Shown: one piece after another, positions 1 to 8,575 of the stretch
Layout of the letters: the number at the start of each line of letters is the position of its first letter
How positions within the stretch are numbered: position 1 is the first letter of the stretch
Assembly: GCF_000787775.1 (NCBI RefSeq)
Contig: NZ_BBPM01000008.1
Location: 139,042 to 203,041, forward strand
DNA: 64,000 nt
Direction of reading: 5' to 3'
From: Streptacidiphilus carbonis
Lineage (GTDB): Bacteria; Actinomycetota; Actinomycetes; Streptomycetales; Streptomycetaceae
Made by a program: the position numbers and the translations under genes
The notes under the pieces: generated by a model
Database searches by the model: none
Seen by the model: only the letters and a program-made list of their open reading frames with translations
What the model was told of the DNA's origin: nothing

Positions 1-1737
1 GCTGGGAGGCGCGGAGCTCGTGGGCGGTGCGGTGGTGGGGGCGCCGGTCGGGGGTGCGCTGCTCGGCGGGGCGGTGGTGGGCGGGGCCGTGGTCGGCGGG
101 GGGCTCGTGGTCGGACCGCCGCTGCCGTTACCTGTGCCGCTGCCGTTGCCTGTGCCGCTGCCGGAGGACGTCGGGGGCGGCGTCGGCTTGCCCCGGAGGC
201 CGCCGCCCACCCCCGTGCCCGGGCCGTGCAGGGTCACCACGGAGCCCGAGGGCGTGATCGCGACGAAGGCCGTCCACGGGCCCTCCGGCAGCGCCGCGCG
301 GTCCACGGTGACCACCAGGGTGAGCCGCTCCCCCGGCTGGAGCGTCCCGGCGTCCCGACTCAGCCGCAGCCAGGCCGCCGCCGTGGCGGCCTGCCAGGCC
401 ACCGGCGTACCACCGCTGTTGACCAGGGTGACCACGGTACGGCCGTTGAGCTCGCCGGCGCTGACGTCCAGCCGGGTCGGCGCCGGCGCCAGCAGCGCGG
501 GGGCCACCGGCGGGGCGACCGCGGGGAACCCGGACCGATCGGACGAGCCGGGCAGCGGGCTGCCGGACACCGCGACGGTCAGGTCGGCCGTCCGCGCCCG
601 CTCCGGCACCGCGGCGCCGGACCAGGCGCCGCCGGACGCCGACGGCGCTCCTGACGGACCGTCGGTCGCCACCGGCGCCGGGTCCACCTGCACCGAGGAG
701 ACCGGGTCCTCCGGCAGCGCGGTGCTCTGGTGCGAGGTCCACAGCGCCACCACCGGGGCGGCGACCACCAGGGCGATGACCGAACCGGCCACCGCACGCT
801 GCCGCAGCATCCCGGCCCGCTCGGCCGCGGCGGTGCGGTGGATCGGGAAGCCGCGCCGGTCGAAGCGCAGCTCGCGCTCGGCGCTCGGGGCACCGCCACG
901 CGCCGATGCGGCGCCCGCGGCCGGGCCCACGCCCAGCGAGGCGAAGAAGCGGTCCCCCGCTGACGCCTTGCGGGCCTCCCGCGGCGCCTCCACCAGCACC
1001 AGCGCACCCGGCGCGCGGAACGTCCCGGGCCAGGGCCCGGCCGCCGCGGCGCGCTCGGCCGTGCCCCGGCAGGTCGGGCAGTCGTCCACATGGTGGACCA
1101 ACTCGCCGCGCAGCGCGGCGCTCAGCACCGGACCGCGCCCCCGGCCCAGCACGGACAGCTCCGGGCAGTCCGCCGCGGCCAGCACCGCCAGCGCCGCCGC
1201 GGTCCGCTCCAGCTCGCAGACCGCCTGCGCCAGCAGCACCCCGGCCTGGTCGGCGCGCAGGTCCAGCACCGCCGCCAGCTCGGTGGTGGCCAGGCCGTGC
1301 CGGCCGACCAGCTCCAGCGCCTCCCGCTGGGCCGGGGCCACCCCGGCCGCCTCCGGCCAGGCCAACTGCTCCAGCCGGGCGTGCTCGGCGCTGTGCCGGC
1401 CCATCGGACGACGCGTCAGCGCACGCACCGGCTCGGCCTCCATCCGCACCAGGCAGACATGCCGGGCCAGCGCGTACAGCCAGGCCCGCAGCTGCTCCGG
1501 GCGGCGCAGCCGACGCCGGTGCCGCGCGGACAGCTGCCGCAGCTCGCGCACCGCGGCGACGGCCTCCTCCTGGTCGCAGAGCACGGACAGGCAGTAGGTG
1601 AACAGGGCGTCGCCGAGCTGCTCCCACTCCTCTTCCAGGGCGCGGGCGCCGGGTGCCCGCGCTCCCGGCTCCGCTGATCGGCCGGCTGATCGGACCGGGG
1701 GCCGGGGTACGGCTCTGGCCTGCGCGTCGGTGGTCAC
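1..1737 (-). CDS. Membrane-anchored sigma-70-like protein with BACON domain (3' end off window)
   Basis: Partial: the frame is still open at base 1, giving at least 579 residues. Residues about 40-100 resemble sigma-70 region 2 (LYALARHVCLVRM segment) and about 128-180 resemble region 4 (PAQREALELV...). Near residue 214 is an H-x3-C-x2-C motif (HVDDCPTC), as in zinc-binding anti-sigma factors. One membrane helix follows (about 312-331, VAGSVIALVVAAPVVALW), then a beta-rich region (about 415-500) resembling BACON domains, then a Pro/Thr/Ser/Gly-rich tail. Sigma-like N-terminus inside and BACON domain outside is the inferred topology. The GTG at 1737 abuts GGTGGA, so spacing is poor; in-frame GTGs lie 15 and 21 nt upstream. 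Divergent from radA. Whether it works as a sigma factor is unknown. The long opposite-strand frame here (20-1597) is a shadow. Confidence 0.75.
   Translation of the reverse strand, partial: MTTDAQARAVPRPPVRSAGRSAEPGARAPGARALEEEWEQLGDALFTYCLSVLCDQEEAVAAVRELRQLSARHRRRLRRPEQLRAWLYALARHVCLVRMEAEPVRALTRRPMGRHSAEHARLEQLAWPEAAGVAPAQREALELVGRHGLATTELAAVLDLRADQAGVLLAQAVCELERTAAALAVLAAADCPELSVLGRGRGPVLSAALRGELVHHVDDCPTCRGTAERAAAAGPWPGTFRAPGALVLVEAPREARKASAGDRFFASLGVGPAAGAASARGGAPSAERELRFDRRGFPIHRTAAAERAGMLRQRAVAGSVIALVVAAPVVALWTSHQSTALPEDPVSSVQVDPAPVATDGPSGAPSASGGAWSGAAVPERARTADLTVAVSGSPLPGSSDRSGFPAVAPPVAPALLAPAPTRLDVSAGELNGRTVVTLVNSGGTPVAWQAATAAAWLRLSRDAGTLQPGERLTLVVTVDRAALPEGPWTAFVAITPSGSVVTLHGPGTGVGGGLRGKPTPPPTSSGSGTGNGSGTGNGSGGPTTSPPPTTAPPTTAPPSSAPPTGAPTTAPPTSSAPPS
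124..159. repeat. 18-bp tandem duplication in Pro/Gly-rich tail
   Basis: Two near-identical 18-bp units (CCGTTACCTGTGCCGCTG and CCGTTGCCTGTGCCGCTG) code for a Gly-Ser-Gly-Thr-Gly-Asn repeat in the linker after the BACON-like domain. A candidate for slippage-driven length variation. Confidence 0.7.
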
Positions 1738-1871
1738 TCCACCGACGGTAGGCCGCACCCGCACGGTCGGTGGGCGGATGGCCCGGCTATAGCTCTTTCG
1801 AGTGACCAGCGCTCCTTCGGGGCGGCCTGCTGTGATCCCGGGGGCCTCCCGTGGTTGTCGGTGCCGGGCTG

Positions 1872-1877
1872 TAGCGT
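1872..1877 (+). promoter_or_regulatory. Candidate -10 (TAGCGT) for leaderless radA
   Basis: A TAnnnT hexamer ends 7 nt before the radA ATG, and no strong Shine-Dalgarno lies between. This spacing puts transcription initiation at or next to the start codon, the arrangement of streptomycete leaderless mRNAs. No convincing -35 was identified. Confidence 0.35.
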
Positions 1878-1884
1878 TCGGGGC

Positions 1885-3291
1885 ATGGCAGCCCGAACCA
1901 CCTCCACGAAGGCCCCGCGCTCCTCGTACCGCTGTACGGAGTGCGGCAACACCCCGCCCAAATGGACCGGCCGCTGCACCGAGTGCAACGCCTGGGGAAC
2001 CATCGAGGAGTACGGCGCCCCCGCCGTCCGCACCACCGCCGCCGGGCCGGTCAGCACGGCCGCGCGGCCGATCGGGCAGGTGGACGCCACGGTGGCCGCC
2101 TCCCGGCCCACCGGCATCGGCGAGTTGGACCGGGTGCTCGGCGGCGGCCTGGTCCCCGGCGCGGTCGCGCTGCTGGCCGGCGAGCCCGGCGTGGGCAAGT
2201 CCACGCTGCTGCTGGACGTGGCCGCCAAGGCGGCCAGTGACGCGCACCGCACCCTCTACATCACCGCCGAGGAGTCGACCAGCCAGGTCCGGCTGCGGGC
2301 CGACCGGATCGGCGCGCTCTCCCCGCACCTGTACCTCGCCGCCGAGACCGATCTGGCGGCCGTCCTCGGCCACATCGAGCAGGTGCAGCCCTCGCTGCTG
2401 ATCCTGGACTCGGTGCAGACCGTCGCCTCCGCCCAGCTGGAGAGCGCGCCGGGCGGTCCCGCGCAGATCCGCGAGGTGACCGCGGCGCTGATCCGGGTCT
2501 CCAAGTCGCGCGCCATGTCGACCCTGCTGGTCGGCCATGTCACCAAGGACGGCTCGATCGCCGGCCCCCGGCTGCTGGAGCACCTGGTGGACGTGGTGCT
2601 GCACTTCGAGGGCGACCGGCATGCGCGGCTGCGGATCATCCGCGGCGTCAAGAACCGCTACGGGGCCACCGACGAGGTCGGCTGCTTCGAGCTGCACGAC
2701 GCCGGGATCTCCGGCGTCGCCGACCCGTCCGGACTCTTCCTGACCAAGCGGGACAGACCCGTGCCCGGGACCTGTCTGACCGTCACCCTGGAGGGGCGGC
2801 GCCCGCTGGTCGCCGAGGTGCAGGCGCTGATGGTCGACTCCCAGATCCCCTCGCCCCGGCGGACCACCTCGGGGCTGGAGTCGCCCCGGATCGCGATGGT
2901 GCTGGCCGTGGTCGAGCGGCACGGGGGCGTGCGCCTGGGCAAGCTCGACATCTACACCGCGACGGTGGGCGGGGTGAAGCTGACCGAGCCGGCGGCGGAC
3001 CTGGCCATCGCCCTCTCGGTGGCCAGCTCGGCGGCGGACACGCCGCTGCCGGCCAACCTGGTCGCGATCGGCGAGGTCGGGCTGGCGGGGGAGGTCCGCC
3101 GGGTGACCGGCGTGGAACGCAGGCTCGCCGAGGCGGCCCGCCTCGGATTCACGCACGCGCTGGTTCCGCCGGATCCCGGGAAGGTGCCCAAGGGGATGCG
3201 GGTCACCGAGGTCGCGACCATCGGTGAAGCGTTGGTGGCGATTCCCGGGCGGCGTCGTGCTGCACGTCCAGCGGAGGGTGTTACGCAGTAA
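1885..3291 (+). CDS. radA: DNA repair protein RadA
   Basis: RadA (Sms) is a RecA-like ATPase that drives branch migration during recombinational repair. The 468-aa product has the full family layout: an N-terminal C4 zinc finger (C17, C20, C31, C34), Walker A GEPGVGKST with Lys105, the RadA-specific KNRYG motif at 256-260, and a C-terminal Lon-protease-like domain (about 330-455) that lacks proteolytic function in the family. Length matches actinobacterial RadA. The ATG at 1885 fits the zinc-finger spacing of homologues; the longer frame from 1855 adds a non-conserved extension. disA follows in the same direction after a 225-bp gap; in Bacillus RadA restrains DisA, so the adjacency is functionally sensible. 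Confidence 0.97.
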   Translation: MAARTTSTKAPRSSYRCTECGNTPPKWTGRCTECNAWGTIEEYGAPAVRTTAAGPVSTAARPIGQVDATVAASRPTGIGELDRVLGGGLVPGAVALLAGEPGVGKSTLLLDVAAKAASDAHRTLYITAEESTSQVRLRADRIGALSPHLYLAAETDLAAVLGHIEQVQPSLLILDSVQTVASAQLESAPGGPAQIREVTAALIRVSKSRAMSTLLVGHVTKDGSIAGPRLLEHLVDVVLHFEGDRHARLRIIRGVKNRYGATDEVGCFELHDAGISGVADPSGLFLTKRDRPVPGTCLTVTLEGRRPLVAEVQALMVDSQIPSPRRTTSGLESPRIAMVLAVVERHGGVRLGKLDIYTATVGGVKLTEPAADLAIALSVASSAADTPLPANLVAIGEVGLAGEVRRVTGVERRLAEAARLGFTHALVPPDPGKVPKGMRVTEVATIGEALVAIPGRRRAARPAEGVTQ

Positions 3292-3295
3292 CCGG

Positions 3296-3385
3296 TTGCT
3301 GTTCGCGCAGTTCCCCGCGCCCCTGGCCGCTTGCAACCGGGCGGGTTGCAGACCCATGGGGGCCGGGGAACTGCGCGACAAGCCA
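3296..3385. repeat. Palindromic interspersed element, copy 1
   Basis: Outer arms GCGCAGTTCCCCGCGCCCC and GGGGAACTGCGCG are inverted repeats, enclosing a second palindrome (TTGCAAC...GGTTGCA). It sits directly after the radA stop, before the disA promoter region. The same design recurs at six other places in the window. The rest of the radA-disA gap (3386-3500) shows nothing else I can identify. Confidence 0.85.
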
Positions 3386-3516
3386 TCGCTGACGGTGACT
3401 CCTCCGCCGACGGCAGCCATGGCTCCGGGGGGCTCGGCCCGATAACCAGACACGACGCGCCGTGGCCGACGGTAAACTCATGAGCGCACACCGCACCCCA
3501 CCGGAGGAGTCGTCCC

Positions 3517-4623
3517 GTGGCAGCCAACGACCGGGCGGATCGCTCCTCCCGCGAGGAGGCCCTTCTGCGGGCCTCACTGAGCGCCGTAGCACCAGGCACG
3601 CCCCTGCGCGACGGCCTGGAACGCGTGCTGCGCGGCCGTACGGGCGGGTTGATCGTCCTCGGCTTCGACAAGACCGTCGAGGCCCTCAGCACCGGCGGTT
3701 TCGTCCTCGACGTGGAGTTCTCCGCGACGCGCCTGCGCGAGCTCTGCAAGCTCGACGGCGCGGTGGTGCTGGACAAGGACATCACCAGGATCGTCCGCGC
3801 CGGGGTCCAACTCGTACCCGACGCCGACATCCCCACCGAGGAGACCGGCACCCGGCACCGCACCGCCGAGCGGGTCAACAAGCAGACCGGCTACCCGGTC
3901 GTCTCGGTCAGCCAGTCGATGCGCCTGATCGCCCTGTATGTGAACGGCGCGCGCCGGGTCATCGAGGACTCCGCCGCGATCCTCTCCCGCGCCAACCAGG
4001 CGCTGGCCACCCTGGAGCGCTACAAGCTGCGCCTGGACGAGGTGGCCGGGACGCTCTCCGCGCTGGAGATCGAGGACCTGGTGACGGTCCGTGATGTGAC
4101 CGCGGTCGCCCAGCGGCTGGAGATGGTCCGTCTGATCAACCGTGAGATCGCCGGCTATGTGATCGAGCTGGGCACCGACGGCCGGCTGCTGTCGCTCCAG
4201 CTGGACGAGTTGATCGCGGGGGTCGAGCCGGAGCGCGAGCTGGTCGCCCGGGACTACTTCCCGGAGCGCGCCGCCAAGCGCGGCCGCTCCGTCCAGGACG
4301 TGCTCACCGATCTGGAGGGGCTGACCCACAGCGATCTGCTGGACCTGCAGACGGTCGCCAAGGCGCTCGGCTACCCGGGCACCCCGGAGGCGCTGGACGC
4401 CGCCGTGAGCCCGCGCGGCTACCGGCTGCTGGCGAAGGTGCCGCGGCTGCCCAACACCGTCATCGAGCGGCTGGTCGAGCACTTCGGCGGACTGCAGAAG
4501 CTGCTCGCCGCCAGCATCGACGACCTGCAGACCGTCGAGGGGGTCGGCGAGTCGCGGGCCCGCTCGGTGCGTGAGGGGCTGTCGCGACTGGCCGAGTCCT
4601 CGATCCTGGAGCGCTACGTCTGA
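3517..4623 (+). CDS. disA: DNA integrity scanning diadenylate cyclase DisA
   Basis: DisA condenses two ATP into the second messenger c-di-AMP and scans DNA for branched structures. The 368-aa protein has the catalytic DAC domain first, with the DGA motif at 80-82 ([10 protein letters not shown]) and the RHRT motif at 113-116; then a helical spine (about 150-290) and a C-terminal helix-hairpin-helix DNA-binding domain ([16 protein letters not shown]). All signature residues are present, so it should be active. GTG start at 3517 preceded by GGAGGAG at 3503-3509 with good spacing. Ends convergently with the next minus-strand gene. In Streptomyces c-di-AMP governs osmotic balance and development. 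Confidence 0.97.
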   Translation: MAANDRADRSSREEALLRASLSAVAPGTPLRDGLERVLRGRTGGLIVLGFDKTVEALSTGGFVLDVEFSATRLRELCKLDGAVVLDKDITRIVRAGVQLVPDADIPTEETGTRHRTAERVNKQTGYPVVSVSQSMRLIALYVNGARRVIEDSAAILSRANQALATLERYKLRLDEVAGTLSALEIEDLVTVRDVTAVAQRLEMVRLINREIAGYVIELGTDGRLLSLQLDELIAGVEPERELVARDYFPERAAKRGRSVQDVLTDLEGLTHSDLLDLQTVAKALGYPGTPEALDAAVSPRGYRLLAKVPRLPNTVIERLVEHFGGLQKLLAASIDDLQTVEGVGESRARSVREGLSRLAESSILERYV

Positions 4624-4653
4624 CCGGGGAGCCCGCCGGACGTGGAACGCGGG

Positions 4654-5583
4654 TCAGCTGCCGAACGGGGCGAGCTTGAACTGGTGCGAGGGCTGGACCG
4701 TCACTCCGGCGATGCCGACCCTGGCCACATAGGTCCCGGCGCCCACCGCGCCGCCGCCGGCGCCCGGGGTGCAGCCCGGGGTCGAGGTGATCCTGGACCA
4801 CTGGAACTGCGCGTCCAGCGGGGTGCCGGAGGCCGGCACGGCGTACCACTGGGCCGAGGTGTCCCGGGGGCAGTCGCCGGAGGACCAGACGTGGTTGTCG
4901 CCGTCGCTGCTGATGGTGAGCACGGCCGACTTGGCGCCGAGGTCGACCCGGCAGGCCGCGCCGCTGGTGTCGGTGATGGCCAGCTGGAAGGTCGGCCACT
5001 GCGAGGAGCTGTAGGACTGCTCGGTGCTGGTCAGCGAGAGTTCCACGTCGGCCGCCGCGCACACCGGCAGGTTCATGGTGCCGCCCGCGTTCGGCGGGGT
5101 GCTGGTTCCTCCGCTGCCGCCGCTGCCTCCCCCGGAACCGCTGCCGCCGCCGGTGCTGCCGGACGAGCCGCCGGAGCTGCTGCTCCCGCCGGTGGTGCCG
5201 GAGCCGCCGGTGGTGCCGGAGCCGCCGCCCGAGGCGCCGCCGGTGACCGTCACCACGGTGCCGCCGTTGGTCCCGGCCGGGGCGCTGGACGAGGCGCCGC
5301 CCGACGGGCTGGGGCTCTTGCTGCCGCTGCCGGAGCTGGTGCCGCCGCCGGTGGAGGTCGTGCCGTCGTTGGACCCGCCGGAGCCGGTCGGCCCGGGTGT
5401 GATCGACGTCACCGGGTGCGAGGAGGAGGCGCCCGACGTCCCGGGTTTCTTCCCGCCCCCGCCGGGCAGCAACAGCCAGAGCAGCAGCACCAGTACGGCG
5501 AGGGCGACAATGAGCACGACCAGGCGCCGACGCCAGTAGATGGAGGACGGCAGCGGTCCGACGGGATTGCGCAGAGAAGGCAC
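4654..5583 (-). CDS. Single-pass membrane protein with Gly/Ser/Thr linker and extracytoplasmic beta domain
   Basis: Not a family I can name. A short basic N-terminus (IYWRRR) precedes one strong membrane helix (about 23-42, LVVLIVALAVLVLLLWLLL), a roughly 110-residue low-complexity linker rich in Gly, Ser and Thr, and a C-terminal domain of about 145 residues with four cysteines (VCAAADV, AACRVD, SGDCPR, TPGCTP) that could form two disulphides. The order implies a domain displayed outside the membrane on a flexible stalk. Start: GTG at 5583 lies 7 nt after TAAGG; a TTG at 5589 is the alternative. Convergent with disA (30-nt gap) and divergent from mutY. Confidence 0.8.
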   Translation of the reverse strand: MPSLRNPVGPLPSSIYWRRRLVVLIVALAVLVLLLWLLLPGGGGKKPGTSGASSSHPVTSITPGPTGSGGSNDGTTSTGGGTSSGSGSKSPSPSGGASSSAPAGTNGGTVVTVTGGASGGGSGTTGGSGTTGGSSSSGGSSGSTGGGSGSGGGSGGSGGTSTPPNAGGTMNLPVCAAADVELSLTSTEQSYSSSQWPTFQLAITDTSGAACRVDLGAKSAVLTISSDGDNHVWSSGDCPRDTSAQWYAVPASGTPLDAQFQWSRITSTPGCTPGAGGGAVGAGTYVARVGIAGVTVQPSHQFKLAPFGS

Positions 5584-5742
5584 GAGCAAACCTTACGAGA
5601 GATCAACCCCCGCTCAGAGCAACACCGCCGTACCTGGGGCCCCTTCTTTCACATCATCGTCCTGATGGTCCGTTCGGATGGTTTCGCACGTCCGTTCCGG
5701 TTACCTCACCGTGACCGGGTGTGTGCGAGGATCGACGGCGCT

Positions 5743-6630
5743 ATGCACGCCGATACCGAGACCCTCCGCCTGCACCGGGCCGTCCTCGCCTGGTACGCCG
5801 CCCACGCCCGTGAACTCCCCTGGCGGGAGCCGTCCGCGGGGCCCTGGGCGGTGATGGTCAGTGAGTTCATGCTGCAGCAGACCCCGGTGAAGCGGGTACT
5901 GCCCATGTACGAGGCCTGGATGGAGCGTTGGCCGACCCCGGCCGACCTCGCCGCGGCACCGTCCGGCGAGGCGGTACGGGCCTGGGGCCGCCTCGGCTAT
6001 CCGCGGCGGGCGCTGCGGCTGCACGCGGCGGCGACGGCGGTCACCGAGCAGCACGGCGGGAAGGTGCCGGTCGACCACGCGGCGCTGCTGGCGCTGCCCG
6101 GCGTCGGCGAGTACACCGCTGCCGCGGTGGCCTCGTTCGCCCACCGGCAGCGGCACGCGGTGCTGGACACCAATGTCCGCCGGGTGTTCGCGCGGCTGGT
6201 CGACGGACGCGAGTACCCTCCGACCGCGACCACCGCGGCGGAGCGGCGCACCGCGACCGAGCTGCTGCCGGACGACCCGGAGACGGCGGCGGTCTGGGCG
6301 GTGGCGGTGATGGAGCTGGGCGCGCTGGTGTGCACGGCACGGGCCCCCGACTGCGGGGGGTGCCCGGTGGCGCGGGAGTGCGCGTGGCGGGCGGCGGGGT
6401 ACCCGGCCCATGACGGGCCGGCCCGGAAGGGGCAGACCTACGCGGGAACGGACCGGCAGGCGCGGGGCAAGCTGCTCGCAGTGCTGCGGGAGGCCCATGA
6501 GGCGGTCCCGCAGAGCGCTTTGGACGCCGTCTGGGGGGATTCCGTCCAGCGGGGGCGGGCGTTGGACGGGTTGGTGGCGGACGGGCTGGTGGAGCCGGTC
6601 GCCCCGGGGGTCTACCGACTCCCCGGCTGA
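5743..6630 (+). CDS. mutY: A/G-specific adenine glycosylase (MutY type)
   Basis: Base-excision repair enzyme removing adenine mispaired with 8-oxoguanine. The 295-aa protein shows a helix-hairpin-helix (LPGVGEYTAAAVASF), catalytic Asp142 in LDTNV, Glu41 in SEFMLQQT (the adenine-releasing acid in MutY) and a 4Fe-4S site C197-x6-C204-x2-C207-x5-C213. It is shorter than E. coli MutY: the C-terminal NUDIX-like 8-oxoG recognition domain is replaced by a compact tail that looks like a winged helix, as is common in actinobacteria. ATG at 5743 fits the homologue N-terminus; the frame is open far upstream (to 4642), but that stretch is shadow opposite the membrane protein. The 153-bp upstream gap should hold divergent promoters. 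Confidence 0.92.
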   Translation: MHADTETLRLHRAVLAWYAAHARELPWREPSAGPWAVMVSEFMLQQTPVKRVLPMYEAWMERWPTPADLAAAPSGEAVRAWGRLGYPRRALRLHAAATAVTEQHGGKVPVDHAALLALPGVGEYTAAAVASFAHRQRHAVLDTNVRRVFARLVDGREYPPTATTAAERRTATELLPDDPETAAVWAVAVMELGALVCTARAPDCGGCPVARECAWRAAGYPAHDGPARKGQTYAGTDRQARGKLLAVLREAHEAVPQSALDAVWGDSVQRGRALDGLVADGLVEPVAPGVYRLPG

Positions 6631-6649
6631 GCGGCTCTGCGTCGGCGGA

Positions 6650-6741
6650 TGGCCTGTCGCGCAGTTCCCCGCGCCCCTATGGGTCTGCAACCGGCCCAGT
6701 TGCAACCAGCCAGGGGCGCGGGGAACTGCGTGAACAACCAT
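6650..6741. repeat. Palindromic interspersed element, copy 2
   Basis: Complete copy: left arm CGCGCAGTTCCCCGCGCCCC, inner TGCAAC...GTTGCAA palindrome, right arm GGGGCGCGGGGAACTGCG. It lies between the convergent ends of mutY and the MFS gene, the expected place for a bidirectional terminator. Confidence 0.88.
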
Positions 6742-6761
6742 GGACCTTGCCGCAGTCGGCC

Positions 6762-8384
6762 TCAGACCTCCACGGCCACCTGGGATTCCGCTTCCGAGGG
6801 CTTGGGAGTGGCGCGGAGCGGAACCTCCTGCAGGAAGACGGCGACAGCGATCCCAAGCACGCTGATGACCGCGCCCCAGAGGAAAATGCTGTGCACGCCG
6901 TTGGAGACCGCCTGGTCATAGGCCTCCCGGACCGGGGTCGGCAGACGGCTGAGCATGCCCGGGGTGAGTTGCGCGTGGCCCGCGATCGCCTGGCTGCCGT
7001 CGGGGCCGAGCCTGGAGGTCATGGTGTCGGTGACCCGGGAGCTGAACAGGGCGCCGAAGAGGGAGACGCCGAAGGAGCCGCCGATGGTGCGGAAGAAGGT
7101 GGAGCTGCTGGAGGCCACGCCGATGTCCCGGAGGGCCACGCTGTTCTGCGCGACCAGCATGGTGATCTGCATCAGGAAGCCCATCCCGGCGCCCAGCACG
7201 ACCATGAACAACCCGGAGGTGAACCGGGTGGTGTGGGCGTCCAGCCGGGACAGCAGCAGCATGCCGGCCGTCATCACCAGGGTCCCGATGACGGGGTAGA
7301 TCTTGTAGCGGCCGGTGCGGGTGACGGCCTGTCCGACGACCAGGGAGACGACCAGCATGCCGAGCATCATCGGCATCAGCAGCAGTCCGGAGTTGGTCGC
7401 CGAGGCCCCCTGCACGCTCTGCTGGTACAGCGGCAGGAAGGTGATCGCGCCGAACATGACGAAGCCGACCACGAAGCCCAGCGCGCAGATCAGGCTGAAG
7501 TTGCGGCTGCGGAAGACGTGCAGCGGCAGCACCGGCTCCTCGCCGCGGGCCGCCACCCGCTGCTCCACCCGGAGGAACCCGGCCAGCGAGACCGCCGCCA
7601 GCACCAGCATCCCGGCGACCTGCCAGGAGCCCCAGGCGTAGCTCTGGCCGCCCCAGGTGGTGACCAGGACCAGCGCCACGATGCCGACCGTGAGCAGCCC
7701 CGCGCCCAGGTAGTCGATGCGGGCGGTGGAGCGGATCTTCGGCAGGTGCAGGGTGATCGCGATGACGATCAGCGCCAGTGCGCCCAGCGGCAGGTTGATG
7801 TAGAAGATCCAGTGCCAGCTGAGGTGGTCGGTGATGGTGCCGCCGACCAGCGGTCCGCCGATCATCGCCACGGCCATCACGGCCGCGAACATGCCCTGGT
7901 ACTTGCCGCGTTCGCGCGGCGGCACCAGTGCACCCATGATCGACATCACGCCGACGATCAGGCCGCCGGCGCCCAGCCCCTGCACGGCGCGGAAGACGAT
8001 CAGTTCGTTCATGTTCTGCGAGAGCCCGGACAGCGCCGAGCCGACCAGGAAGATCACGATCGAGGCCATGAAGATGCCCTTGCGGCCGTAGAGGTCGCCG
8101 AGCTTGCCCCAGATCGGGGTGGAGGCCGTGGTCGCCAGGATGTAGGAGGTGACCACCCAGGAGAGGTGGTTGACGCCGCCCAGGTCGCCGACGATGGTGG
8201 GCATCGCGGTGCCCACGATCATGTTGTCCAGCATCGCAAGCAGCATCGCGATCAGCAGTCCGCTGAGCACGATCCGGATCTCCCGCGGGGTGCGGACGAC
8301 CTGCGCGTCCGGATCGGGGGTGGGCTCCGGGTTCGGGTCGGCGTCGGCCTGGTCCCCCTGCTGTGGAATCTGGTCCTGAGCCAT
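6762..8384 (-). CDS. MFS drug efflux transporter, DHA2 (EmrB/QacA) family
   Basis: Proton-driven multidrug exporter of the 14-helix DHA2 group. The 540-aa protein has about 14 hydrophobic segments, motif A-like GKLGDLYGRKG in the loop after helix 2, the antiporter motif C region (GGPLVGGTITDHLSWHWIFYI) and the family-typical LDNMIVGTAMPTI in helix 1. The first 35 residues are an acidic, Pro-rich cytoplasmic tail. ATG at 8384 follows GGGAGG. It is divergent from a TetR-family gene over 191 bp that contains inverted repeats, so pump repression by that TetR and induction by an exported compound is the simplest model. Substrate unknown. Confidence 0.92.
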   Translation of the reverse strand: MAQDQIPQQGDQADADPNPEPTPDPDAQVVRTPREIRIVLSGLLIAMLLAMLDNMIVGTAMPTIVGDLGGVNHLSWVVTSYILATTASTPIWGKLGDLYGRKGIFMASIVIFLVGSALSGLSQNMNELIVFRAVQGLGAGGLIVGVMSIMGALVPPRERGKYQGMFAAVMAVAMIGGPLVGGTITDHLSWHWIFYINLPLGALALIVIAITLHLPKIRSTARIDYLGAGLLTVGIVALVLVTTWGGQSYAWGSWQVAGMLVLAAVSLAGFLRVEQRVAARGEEPVLPLHVFRSRNFSLICALGFVVGFVMFGAITFLPLYQQSVQGASATNSGLLLMPMMLGMLVVSLVVGQAVTRTGRYKIYPVIGTLVMTAGMLLLSRLDAHTTRFTSGLFMVVLGAGMGFLMQITMLVAQNSVALRDIGVASSSSTFFRTIGGSFGVSLFGALFSSRVTDTMTSRLGPDGSQAIAGHAQLTPGMLSRLPTPVREAYDQAVSNGVHSIFLWGAVISVLGIAVAVFLQEVPLRATPKPSEAESQVAVEV

Positions 8385-8407
8385 CCTTCTGCCTCCCGGT
8401 GCACGGA

Positions 8408-8451
8408 CTTACCTGCCGACCGGCTAGTACCCTCGACAGCCGCACGGTAAG
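8408..8451. promoter_or_regulatory. Candidate TetR operator between MFS and TetR genes
   Basis: Two symmetric elements lie in the divergent gap: a compact palindrome GCCGACCGGC at 8415-8424 (GCCG arms around AC), resembling the centre of operators bound by TetR proteins next to EmrB/QacA pumps, and a wider inverted pair CTTACC (8408-8413) / GGTAAG (8446-8451). Binding is inferred. Confidence 0.4.
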
Positions 8452-8575
8452 CTCACTTGGTGGAGGCCGTCAACCCACTTTTCGCCACCCCTGGCGGGAC
8501 CTGCGCGAACGGCCGCTAACCTACGCGCAGAAGCACGGCACCCCTCCCTCACCGGACAGGCAATCAGGCGGAGCG

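Noticed and set aside
20..1597. Long plus-strand frame (525 codons) at the left edge
   Set aside because: It is the reverse-strand shadow of the sigma-like/BACON gene. The translation is Ala/Arg/Ser-rich with no domain, while the minus frame shows sigma, membrane and BACON-like parts.
4642..5742. N-terminal extension of the mutY frame
   Set aside because: Low-complexity Gly/Ala translation opposite the Gly/Ser linker of the membrane protein; MutY homologues start near the ATG at 5743.
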